A DNA stretch of 64,000 nucleotides, from positions 59,942-123,941 of the forward strand of contig JADZGB010000017.1 in the NCBI GenBank assembly GCA_020854105.1. The letters are read 5' to 3'. This DNA comes from Burkholderiales bacterium (GTDB lineage: Bacteria; Pseudomonadota; Gammaproteobacteria; Burkholderiales; SHXO01). The first letter of the stretch is position 1; each line of letters opens with the position of its first letter. The position numbers and the translations under genes were made by a program. Positions 47,055 to 54,904 of this stretch are shown in pieces. Under the pieces are notes generated by a model. It made no database searches. It saw only the letters and a program-made list of their open reading frames with translations, and was not told the DNA's origin.

Positions 47055-48272
47055 ATGATTGGAAAGCTTCTCGCAGCCCCCCTGCGCTACAAGCTCACCC
47101 GCCCACTGCATCTTCGCCTGGCTGCCGCCGACATGAGAGGAGGTACACGACCGAAATCGGATGACGCTGCGCACTTGGCCGCCGCCATCGATTGGCTGTG
47201 TCGCGCCCAGGATGTCCGTGGGGCGCACAATGATGCGGGAAGCGTTTCCGCCGGCTGGAACTTCGAGGACGGATGGCTTCCGGGATATCCGGAAACAACC
47301 GGGTACATCATCGAGACCTTCATCGCCGCGGCGCGATATCTGACGCGGTCCGACCTGCTGGCGCGTGCGCACCGGATGATCGACTGGGAGCTGTCCCTCC
47401 AGCATGAGGACGGCGCGTTCCCCGGCCACTTCGGCGAGCCGGGTAGTCGACCGGTAATCTTCAACACCGGACAGATCATGCACGGCATGGTCGCCGGCTA
47501 CGTGCAGTGCGGACGCAACGAGTGTCTGGAAGCCGCCGTTAGGGCGGGACACTGGCTGGCACGTCATCAAGAGCCGGAGGGATTCTGGCGTGTGTTCGAA
47601 CATCGGGACGTCATCCACGTCTACAACACGCGCGGCACTTGGGCACTCGTAGCCACTGCCTTATTGGCCAACGACCAGCTGTTGCTGGAAACTGCCCGGC
47701 GCAACCTGGACTGGGCGGTGAGTCAGCAAACGCCTTCTGGCTGGTATCGCAACAACGCGTTCACCGCCGGGGCGCACCCCTACACGCATACCATCGCCTA
47801 TGCAGTCCGCGGACTTCTCGAGAGCGGTGTGCTGCTCGGCGAGCAACGCTACCTGCACTCCGCACACCTGGCCGCGACCGAACTGGCTGCACGACAACGA
47901 CAGGACGGATGGCTGGCTGGTACGTATGCCGATGGTTGGACGCCCATGTCAACGTACAGTTGCGTGACCGGTGTCGCGCAGATGTGTCTGAATTGGCTTC
48001 GACTCGCACAGGAGACCGGCGAGGATAACTTTCGCGACAATGCGCGGCGAGGAATCGAGTACGTCAAGGGTACTCAGAGACTCGATGATCCATTCGACGC
48101 CGCTCGCGGTGGCATTCCAGGATCGCATCCGATATGGGGTGCGTATTCGCGTTTCGAGTATCCCAACTGGGCAGCGAAGTTCTTCGTGGATGCCCTGATG
48201 ATCCAGGCGACGAACGCTGCCGTTCCCCCGGTACCAGCCCGCAACGCACAGAAGGTCGCGATCCATGCCTGA
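47055..48272 (+). CDS. Alpha/alpha-toroid protein of unknown function in EPS locus
   Basis: The 405-residue protein consists of repeated helix pairs with aromatic/glycine turns (GWNFEDGWLPGYPETTGYIIETFIAAARYL, HEDGAFPGHFG, PEGFWRVFEHRDVIHVYNTRGTWALVATALL, TPSGWYRNNAF, QDGWLAGTYADGW). This resembles the (alpha/alpha)6 barrels of glycoside hydrolases, uronyl epimerases and terpene cyclases. No signal peptide is seen. It could be a glycan-modifying enzyme; I do not recognise the precise family. It overlaps the next gene by 8 bp. Confidence 0.65.
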   Translation: MIGKLLAAPLRYKLTRPLHLRLAAADMRGGTRPKSDDAAHLAAAIDWLCRAQDVRGAHNDAGSVSAGWNFEDGWLPGYPETTGYIIETFIAAARYLTRSDLLARAHRMIDWELSLQHEDGAFPGHFGEPGSRPVIFNTGQIMHGMVAGYVQCGRNECLEAAVRAGHWLARHQEPEGFWRVFEHRDVIHVYNTRGTWALVATALLANDQLLLETARRNLDWAVSQQTPSGWYRNNAFTAGAHPYTHTIAYAVRGLLESGVLLGEQRYLHSAHLAATELAARQRQDGWLAGTYADGWTPMSTYSCVTGVAQMCLNWLRLAQETGEDNFRDNARRGIEYVKGTQRLDDPFDAARGGIPGSHPIWGAYSRFEYPNWAAKFFVDALMIQATNAAVPPVPARNAQKVAIHA

Positions 48273-49071
48273 GCCGTCGATACTCATTCTGTGCGGGCGC
48301 TCGGCCAGGCATATCTACCTCGCCAACAGCTTGTGCGTCGGCACCAATGTCGTGGGCATCGTGCACGAAGCCGGATCGCACTGGACCGCGAAGAAGGTGA
48401 GGACGCTACTGCGCCCTGGTAACTTGCTTCGGAAGGCGTGGCGATGGCTGCGCGACCGGAGGCGCTACGCTGGCAATCCAGAGGCCAAGTTCTACTTCGG
48501 GGATCGACCCGCGTTACTGGATCGCCCCGAGCTTGTGACACTGGTCCCGCACATCAACCACCCTGACGTGTCTGTGCTTGCAGATCGGCTTCAGCCGGAC
48601 ATCATCGCAGTGTTCGGCACTTCACTGCTGAAGGGTGATCTGCTCACCAAGGGGCGGCTCGGCATCCTGAATCTCCACGGCGGATTGTCTCCCGAATACC
48701 GTGGCGCGGACTGCACCTTCTGGGCACTCTACAACGGCGAGCCGGAGAAGATCGGCTGCACGTTGCACTTCATCGATGCCGGCATCGATACCGGGAAGTT
48801 GATTGCCCATGTGTGCCCTGAAGTCAGGGAAGGAGATGACGAGCTCACCCTGTTCTGGCGCGCCGTGCAGGACAGCGCCGAGGTCTACGTCGAGACGATC
48901 GGCAAGCTGGGCCGCGGCGAGAACCTGGGTGTCGCACAAGGCAGCAAGGGAAGGCTGTATCAGGTGAAGGATCGGGGCTTGAAGCACGAGCAGAGGCTGG
49001 CCGCCAAACTGAACGATGGACTGCTACGCGGGCTGGACCTGCCCAGGAGGGTCATCTGGTTTCAGCAATGA
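48265..49071 (+). CDS. Formyltransferase family protein, probable sugar N-formyltransferase
   Basis: The 268-residue protein has a formyl-transferase core: ILNLHGGLSPEYRGADCTFWALYNGE, with Asn and His of the catalytic set, and the Asp in FIDAGIDTG. It is shorter than methionyl-tRNA formyltransferase and lacks its C-terminal domain, like the sugar N-formyltransferases of O-antigen loci. A dedicated amino sugar is therefore expected in the polymer. It is the last plus-strand gene before the convergent acyl-transfer operon. Confidence 0.78.
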   Translation: MPEPSILILCGRSARHIYLANSLCVGTNVVGIVHEAGSHWTAKKVRTLLRPGNLLRKAWRWLRDRRRYAGNPEAKFYFGDRPALLDRPELVTLVPHINHPDVSVLADRLQPDIIAVFGTSLLKGDLLTKGRLGILNLHGGLSPEYRGADCTFWALYNGEPEKIGCTLHFIDAGIDTGKLIAHVCPEVREGDDELTLFWRAVQDSAEVYVETIGKLGRGENLGVAQGSKGRLYQVKDRGLKHEQRLAAKLNDGLLRGLDLPRRVIWFQQ

Positions 49072-49099
49072 TGTCCCGCAGCGGGCGGTGCATTGCGCG

Positions 49100-50248
49100 C
49101 TACAAGCCCAGCCATCTCGCAATTATGTTCCTCTGCATTTCCGAAGTACCGGAGTAGATCGTCCCTCCGATCGCGTCTCGAAGCGTCCGCTCGACTTCGT
49201 ACTCCATCATGAAACCGTAACCCCCGTGGATCTGGACCGAGTCCAGTGCCGCCTTTACCAGCGATTCACTGACGAACAGCTTCGCAATCGAGGCATCCAG
49301 GTTCGAGTTTCGGGTATGGTCGAGGCGCCATGCTGCACGATAGGTCAGCAGCCGTGCCGCCTCGAGTTGCACCTTCATGTCGGCGATCTTGTGCGAGACG
49401 GCCTGGAACTTACCGATCGCCTGTCCGAATTGATTGCGGGTGCGCGCATAGGTGATCGACGTCTCCAGCAACCGCTCGATCGCGCCGACATGGCTTGCCA
49501 CCAGCAGCGTGCGCTCCCAGTCCATGGCAGTGGCGAATACCGCCGAGCCTCCTCCGACTGTTCCCAGGACGTGTTCCTCTCTGACCTGCATGTCCTGGAA
49601 CGAGATCTCTCCAACAGGAGAGGTCCGCAACCCCATCTTCTCCATCTTCCTTCCGACGGAAAACCCAGGATGCGTTGTCTCCAGCAGGAACGCCGTCAAT
49701 CCTCCATGAAACCCCTTGCTGCCGTCCGTCACGGCGAACACGATCGCCACATCCGCAACCGGACCGTTGGAGATGAAGGTCTTGGATCCGCTGATCCGCC
49801 AGCCGCTGCCGTCGCGCTCTGCCTTGGTGCGCATAGAGAACGTGTCCGACCCGGATCCTGGCTCGGTGATCGCGTGCGCGCCGACCAGCGTGCCGTCGCA
49901 TAGTCCGGTCAGGTATTTCTTCTTCTGGGCCTCGTTTGCATGTTTCGTCACCGGCATCACACATGCAAGCAGGTGGGCGCACAAGGAGAAAACCAACCCG
50001 CCATCACGGCATCCGTATCCGAACGCCTCCAGGGCTATGGCGGTGGATAGTGCGTCCAGTGCGGTGCCCCCATACTCCTCCGGCGCTGGCAATCCCTGCA
50101 GACCGACCTTCGCGCACTCGCGCCAAAGCTCCCGGGAGAACTCCTGATCGCGGTCCCGTTCGGAGAGGCGGTCGTTCAGTGCCCCCTGCGCGAACCGGAT
50201 GACGCTGTCGCGCAGGAGACGCTGCTCTTCGCTGAGAGCAAAATCCAT
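49100..50248 (-). CDS. Acyl-CoA dehydrogenase-like flavoprotein, predicted L-prolyl-carrier-protein dehydrogenase
   Basis: The 382-residue protein has the full acyl-CoA dehydrogenase fold (AITEPGSGSDTFSM, TFISNGP, RNQFGQAIGKFQAV, QIHGGYGFMMEYEVERTLRDA). The usual catalytic Glu of IYEGTS is Ser (IYSGTSE), while MDWERTLL has a Glu (about residue 245) at the helix-G position used by isovaleryl-CoA dehydrogenases. The pyrrole-forming prolyl-PCP dehydrogenases belong to this same superfamily. Given the adjacent proline-code ligase and carrier protein, it probably oxidises carrier-bound prolyl to pyrrolyl with FAD. ATG at 50248 overlaps the ligase stop (TGATG), so it is translationally coupled. A fatty acyl-ACP substrate is the alternative. 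Confidence 0.8.
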   Translation of the reverse strand: MDFALSEEQRLLRDSVIRFAQGALNDRLSERDRDQEFSRELWRECAKVGLQGLPAPEEYGGTALDALSTAIALEAFGYGCRDGGLVFSLCAHLLACVMPVTKHANEAQKKKYLTGLCDGTLVGAHAITEPGSGSDTFSMRTKAERDGSGWRISGSKTFISNGPVADVAIVFAVTDGSKGFHGGLTAFLLETTHPGFSVGRKMEKMGLRTSPVGEISFQDMQVREEHVLGTVGGGSAVFATAMDWERTLLVASHVGAIERLLETSITYARTRNQFGQAIGKFQAVSHKIADMKVQLEAARLLTYRAAWRLDHTRNSNLDASIAKLFVSESLVKAALDSVQIHGGYGFMMEYEVERTLRDAIGGTIYSGTSEMQRNIIARWLGL

Positions 50249-51801
50249 CACCCCATCTCCTTCAGCCGCTGGTAGTCGATCTTGTCGGTCGACGTCTTCG
50301 GCAACTTGTCGTGCCAGGAGAACCTGTCGGGAATCATGTAGAGCGGAAGTCGCTCCGAGCAGAAGCGCTTCATCTCGATGAGAGAGGGCCGTTGACCATC
50401 CCTTCCGCTCAGGAACGCAATGATGCGAACGCCGGCCTCCTCGTCAGGCACCGCGATCACGGCCGCCTCTTCCACGGCACCGTGCTGATACAACCCCGCC
50501 TCGATCTCTCCGAGCTCCACGCGGTAGCCGCGCCGCTTGACCATTCGGTCGCGCCGACCCCGATAGGTGTAGCAGCCGGGCTGATCCTCGACCACGACGT
50601 CCCCGGTTCTATACCAGCGGATCCCGTCGGAATCGACGTAGAACGCCCTAGCGGTCTGCTCCGGCATTGCCCAATACCCCTGCATCACCCCTCGGCCGGT
50701 GATGCACAGCTCGCCTTCCTCACCATCGGGTATCGGCTTGCCCGTCTCGTCGACCACGCGCCCGGAAAGATGCGAACAGACCTCACCGATCGGATACGGT
50801 GCAGTCCGATCCTCCGGAACCGGCAGTCGTATCTCGTAGAAGGTGCAGACGTTGGTTTCCGTCGGGCCGTACAGGTTGAAGTAGCGCCGGTCCGGCCACA
50901 GCTCGGTCAGCGTCCGCAGGTGCTTGACCGGAAATACCTCGCCGGCGAACAGCACAGTTCGCAGGGCGGAACAGTCGCGAGAGGCCAGATCGCCGAACTG
51001 CGCGACGAGGCTGAGGATGGACGGCGCCGAATACCAGATCGAGACGTGCTCCTGTGCGATGAGCTGGGCCAGGCGCTGCGGATCCTTGCCGGTATCCTCC
51101 GAGATCAATACCAGTGCTGCACCGTGCTTGAGCGAGACGTGTACGTCGAGGATGGAGAGATCGAAGTGAAACGGTGCATGCGAGGAGAATCGATCCTCCT
51201 GCGTCGGTTCGAATACTTCGCTGCACCAATCGACGAAACTGACCGCATTCCCGTGGGAGAGCATCACGCCTTTCGGCTTTCCGGTCGAACCGGACGTATA
51301 GAGGATGTATGCCAGCGAATCCGCGGCCGGAGAAACGGTGCGTGCTGCTGGCGCCACACCTGCGGAGTCGAGCGCGGCCGCCAGCCCGCGCCCTCCCCCC
51401 ACATGCGGCAGCACGATGACACGCACCTGTGCACCCAGGGCTTCGAGCTCGGCCCGAAACCGCGCCTCTAACTGCGCCTCGACCAGCGCCACCTTCACCG
51501 AGCAGTTGTGCATGATGTAGGCGTTTCGTGCTGGCGGAGCTCCGGGGTCGACCGGGACATACGCAGCACCAGCCTTGAGGATGCCGTACATGCCGGCAAC
51601 GCCGTCGATGCACTTGCGCAGGTAGAAGCCCACGCGATCCCCGTGCGTCACTCCCAGTGCGACCAGGAGATCGCGCACACGATCCGACAGGGCATCGAGC
51701 TCGGCATAGGAGATCGAACCATTGCCCGCTTCGACCACCGCGGTATGGTCCGGGAAACGCACGGCAGCTTCGATGAAGGCCTGATGCAGCGGTGCAGACA
51801 T
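50248..51801 (-). CDS. Stand-alone adenylation domain, predicted L-proline:carrier-protein ligase
   Basis: The 517-residue adenylate-forming enzyme has all NRPS A-domain core motifs: LYTSGSTGKPKG (168-179), NLYGPTETN, YRTGD, GRRDRMVKRRGYRVELGEIE and the catalytic Lys507 in TSTDKID. Aligning to the PheA pocket gives D214, L215, L218, Y257, L284, A286, L310, V318, C319 and K507, i.e. DLLYLALVCK. From memory this is the code of the L-proline ligases that start pyrrole-2-carboxyl synthesis (PltF, RedM, PigI, CloN4). It should load L-Pro on the carrier protein 13 bp upstream. Overall it also resembles DltA and exosortase-associated AMP ligases, which are the alternatives. Confidence 0.83.
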   Translation of the reverse strand: MSAPLHQAFIEAAVRFPDHTAVVEAGNGSISYAELDALSDRVRDLLVALGVTHGDRVGFYLRKCIDGVAGMYGILKAGAAYVPVDPGAPPARNAYIMHNCSVKVALVEAQLEARFRAELEALGAQVRVIVLPHVGGGRGLAAALDSAGVAPAARTVSPAADSLAYILYTSGSTGKPKGVMLSHGNAVSFVDWCSEVFEPTQEDRFSSHAPFHFDLSILDVHVSLKHGAALVLISEDTGKDPQRLAQLIAQEHVSIWYSAPSILSLVAQFGDLASRDCSALRTVLFAGEVFPVKHLRTLTELWPDRRYFNLYGPTETNVCTFYEIRLPVPEDRTAPYPIGEVCSHLSGRVVDETGKPIPDGEEGELCITGRGVMQGYWAMPEQTARAFYVDSDGIRWYRTGDVVVEDQPGCYTYRGRRDRMVKRRGYRVELGEIEAGLYQHGAVEEAAVIAVPDEEAGVRIIAFLSGRDGQRPSLIEMKRFCSERLPLYMIPDRFSWHDKLPKTSTDKIDYQRLKEMG

Positions 51802-51814
51802 GGCGGGCGCTCCT

Positions 51815-52066
51815 CTACTTCATCTTGCCTGCAACGAGAGCCGTGATCTTGTCGAGCGTATCGAGATGCTCCTTGTCCGCCTCATGAGCTTCCAGGGTGA
51901 TGCCGTATTTCTCCTCCAGGTGCAGCACGAGCTTGAGCGTTGCAATGGAATCGAGAATGCCTGTCGTGATGAGCGGAAGGTCGTCGGTCAAATTCGCCGG
52001 GTCCTCGCCCGGAAGAAACTCCTTCAGGATGAAGTCCTTCACTGCTCGCTTTACCTGCTCGCTCAT
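51815..52066 (-). CDS. Acyl/peptidyl carrier protein
   Basis: The 83-residue helical carrier has the phosphopantetheine site LITTGILDSIATLKLVLHLEE (Ser40 in DSI). It is a stand-alone type II carrier like DltC or the pyrrole PCPs (PltL, RedO), consistent with its place between MBOAT and ligase genes. It needs a 4'-phosphopantetheinyl transferase encoded elsewhere. Confidence 0.9.
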   Translation of the reverse strand: MSEQVKRAVKDFILKEFLPGEDPANLTDDLPLITTGILDSIATLKLVLHLEEKYGITLEAHEADKEHLDTLDKITALVAGKMK

Positions 52067-52121
52067 CGCCGTGCTCCGCTCGTGGCATTCATGGAATTCA
52101 AGGAATCAATTCTCCGCCGAT

Positions 52122-54650
52122 TCATCTTTTCGCCGCGTCGAATACCTCGGCCCGTAGCGACATCAGTTCCCGATAGAGACGCTCCGCGGTCACCTCATGT
52201 CCCCGTGCGTTGGGGTGGTGATCCCACTCGGCAAGCCGGATGGTGGTGACGTCATGTGAGGCATACACATCGTCCATGTTGATCATCACGAAGCCTGATT
52301 CGCGCGCGATCTTCAGGATCTCCGGCGTCTCCTCCACCCATTGCCCCTGCCTGACCTGAGGCAGGAATATGAAGACCGGCGCGATCCCCCGGGATCGCGA
52401 TTTCTCCACGATGTCCATGTAGATGTACATCAGCATCTCCGCTCCGTATGGCGCGAGCGCCCGCATCGCCGCGGCCTCGTCCATCTGGCGCGTGACACCT
52501 GCCACCTGCACGATCTGCCGCAATCGTTCGAACGGGATCTCCAGTCCATCTCTCGCAGCGTTGGCGAGGTATCGGACCGAACGCTTGATCTCCCTGCCTG
52601 TCGCCACGTAGTAGATTGCATGCGGCTGCAGATCGAGCGCCTTCATGAAGGGCAGAAGCTGCTGAGGCGGCTCGTACCCGGGAACCGCCATGTTGAGCAG
52701 CTCGTATCGGGCAAACGGGCCTTGCGTGAACTCCCGGTTCAGCCTGGCCTCGATCAGGGCTTCGAAGGTCTCTCCGTCGGCAACTCCCCATCCCATGACG
52801 GACGAGGCACCGAGAACGACCGCGCGGTAGGTACCCGGTGTTGGGGCATCGGTGTAGTCCTGATCGCGCATTCCCAGGCGATTGATGCTGATCGGTCCAT
52901 AGCGCGAGTTGAAGACGAACGAGGGGATGAGTTCGTTCCTCTGGAACCCGGAGACGAAGCGCTTGAGATTAGCGTTGTCGACGTCGAGCCAGTTGGCAGG
53001 CTTGTTGGTGTACACCTCCCAGAGCTGGGAGTTGAATCGATCCACCGAAAGGAGATTTTCGTAATAGCCGCGCTCGAGCTTCGCAGTGTCGAGTCTGCTC
53101 AGCTGACCGGAGCGCAGCGAATGGACGAACGTCGCCACGTTCGGCCCCAACTTCGTCGCCACGTCCTCCACGCCAACGGCCACTAGTGCCACCAGGGCGA
53201 CGACGGTGACGGCGCGTTGACGGCTCCAGTCGGCCTGGGACTGTTCAGTAGCCCGCACGTTGCGCATCGAAGCGCGCGGAATGCTGCCGACGGCAATTAC
53301 CGCCAGGACGACGAGCGGAAACAGCAGAAACTCGGCGTTGTACGGTCCCTTCAGTGCCGTCCACAGCGAGAACCAGTCGGACAGCGTTTCCGCAGTCCAG
53401 AAGGACCAGAGTATCGTGATGAACCAGAACGTCGCATACGTTCGCAGGATCAGCTTCGCGACATCGCGCCAGGTACGCTGTTCCCGTCCCAGCGTGCGCT
53501 TGCGGCCATGCCTGATCTCGTACAGCGAATTGAACACGACCAGAACGCCGAGGATCGCCCAGAACAATACATCCTGCCAGACCAGGAGCATCGTTCCCCG
53601 CAGCCAGAACCACTGATACGCGTGCAGGAACCAGGTCATCAGGAACACGTAGAGCGTCGCGATGACCAGTGCCTTGGTGGTACCGAGCTTCCTGAGCTTG
53701 AACACGGCCGGATAGTAGAAGAGCTTCTGCATGAAGTCCTTCCAGTAGATGTTGATCCGGCGCCAGAAGTCGGTGAAGCTCGATGCCAGCAGATAGCGGT
53801 TGTGCGTCTCGGGCAGCCGGAATCCGAACAGGTGCAGCATGCCGACCACCAGATGAAACAGCCCCGAGACCCGGAGATAGAGCATGAAGTTCGAGACGAG
53901 GTACTGGGTCAGCTGCGACGGTTCGACCACTTCGTGCGGAGCAAGCGTCAGGTGGTAGTAGAACACCCGATACAGCAGAAGATGGATCACGCCCCGCACG
54001 ATCCAGTCGACACCCACCTGATAGGTGCGGTAGGCATCGTCGTCGTAGTAGTTGGTGCGGAAGGTCTTGTAGTCGACCACCGGGAAAAGCGGGAAGCAGG
54101 CATTGGGCAGCATGAAGAAGTACGCCAGCTTCTGGGACAGCGTGCCGGAGGTCTTCTCGTGCTTCAGGTCGTACAGGTAGACCAGCAGCCGGAACATGAA
54201 CATCGAGCCGAGGATCGGCCAGATGGCCTGGGACCAGGGCGCAGGCAGGAACGCGCCGCGCTGCGCGATCAAAATGCCTCCCACGATGATCAGGATGCCC
54301 GTCCTTACCCCGAACGAGAACGGCAAGTGGCAGATCGCAATCAGAACCACCCCGATGCCGATCAGCCAGGCACCGTTTTCCAGCCCCATCACCAGCCCGA
54401 CGCCGGCGAGGCTGAGCAGGGCGAAGAATGGAAGTCGATAGGGCAGCGGCAACCAGCTGTGGATGGCGAAGCCGGCGAAGGCGAGCACGCTCAGCTGTAT
54501 GAACGCCGCGGACTCGATCTGGAACTGGCGGAAGAGGAGGAGGACCAGGCCGAGCTGGGCGAGGACGAGAAGGAAATCGATGAGCCTGATACTTGCTTTG
54601 TGGCCAGACTCAAGGGGCGGAGCTGCAATGGAAGGCAGAATCGAGCTCAT
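52122..54650 (-). CDS. MBOAT O-acyltransferase fused to SGNH hydrolase-like domain
   Basis: The 842-residue fusion has residues about 20-460 as a polytopic MBOAT: SFTDFWRRINIYWKDFMQKLFYYP (residues 291-314, the DltB/AlgI motif) and the conserved His near 343 (TWFLHAYQWFW). After a membrane helix (about 480-495) there is a periplasmic SGNH domain with VVLGASS (Ser616 as nucleophile, Ala in place of the GDS Asp), a GREI oxyanion-like turn and DHHPNARGH at the end. This is effectively DltB and DltD in one chain. It would take an acyl group from the cytoplasmic carrier protein and pass it across the membrane to a glycan. First gene of the four-gene minus-strand operon. Confidence 0.88.
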   Translation of the reverse strand: MSSILPSIAAPPLESGHKASIRLIDFLLVLAQLGLVLLLFRQFQIESAAFIQLSVLAFAGFAIHSWLPLPYRLPFFALLSLAGVGLVMGLENGAWLIGIGVVLIAICHLPFSFGVRTGILIIVGGILIAQRGAFLPAPWSQAIWPILGSMFMFRLLVYLYDLKHEKTSGTLSQKLAYFFMLPNACFPLFPVVDYKTFRTNYYDDDAYRTYQVGVDWIVRGVIHLLLYRVFYYHLTLAPHEVVEPSQLTQYLVSNFMLYLRVSGLFHLVVGMLHLFGFRLPETHNRYLLASSFTDFWRRINIYWKDFMQKLFYYPAVFKLRKLGTTKALVIATLYVFLMTWFLHAYQWFWLRGTMLLVWQDVLFWAILGVLVVFNSLYEIRHGRKRTLGREQRTWRDVAKLILRTYATFWFITILWSFWTAETLSDWFSLWTALKGPYNAEFLLFPLVVLAVIAVGSIPRASMRNVRATEQSQADWSRQRAVTVVALVALVAVGVEDVATKLGPNVATFVHSLRSGQLSRLDTAKLERGYYENLLSVDRFNSQLWEVYTNKPANWLDVDNANLKRFVSGFQRNELIPSFVFNSRYGPISINRLGMRDQDYTDAPTPGTYRAVVLGASSVMGWGVADGETFEALIEARLNREFTQGPFARYELLNMAVPGYEPPQQLLPFMKALDLQPHAIYYVATGREIKRSVRYLANAARDGLEIPFERLRQIVQVAGVTRQMDEAAAMRALAPYGAEMLMYIYMDIVEKSRSRGIAPVFIFLPQVRQGQWVEETPEILKIARESGFVMINMDDVYASHDVTTIRLAEWDHHPNARGHEVTAERLYRELMSLRAEVFDAAKR

Positions 54651-54904
54651 CCGGTGGTCCTAGGCAGGTACTGCAAGCGTTGCAGGAAACGGATCGAAAC
54701 TCCCGATGGGCGAATGTACAACATCGGCAGGATTTCTTTCCCGAAAAGTCAGGCCGCAGCCATCCAATCCTGGTCGACCGCTGACGGCGGCGAGCAACTG
54801 AAGGAAATGTACTGCCAGGGCAGGGAATCCAATCCGACCTCTCGGACCGCTAGAATTCAGCTATAGCACGACACGCCGTATATACCCTACCCACCTCAAG
54901 GCCC

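Noticed and set aside
53217..54866. 549-codon plus-strand frame opposite the MBOAT gene
   Set aside because: Glu/Arg/His/Gln-rich shadow of a membrane protein; the minus-strand MBOAT motifs are unmistakable.
54785..54904. Possible tRNA-like or attachment-site sequence in the gap before the pyruvyltransferase gene
   Set aside because: A partial GGGAATCCAATCC stretch and a small dyad are present, but no cloverleaf arms can be folded and no repeat of it was found at an element boundary.
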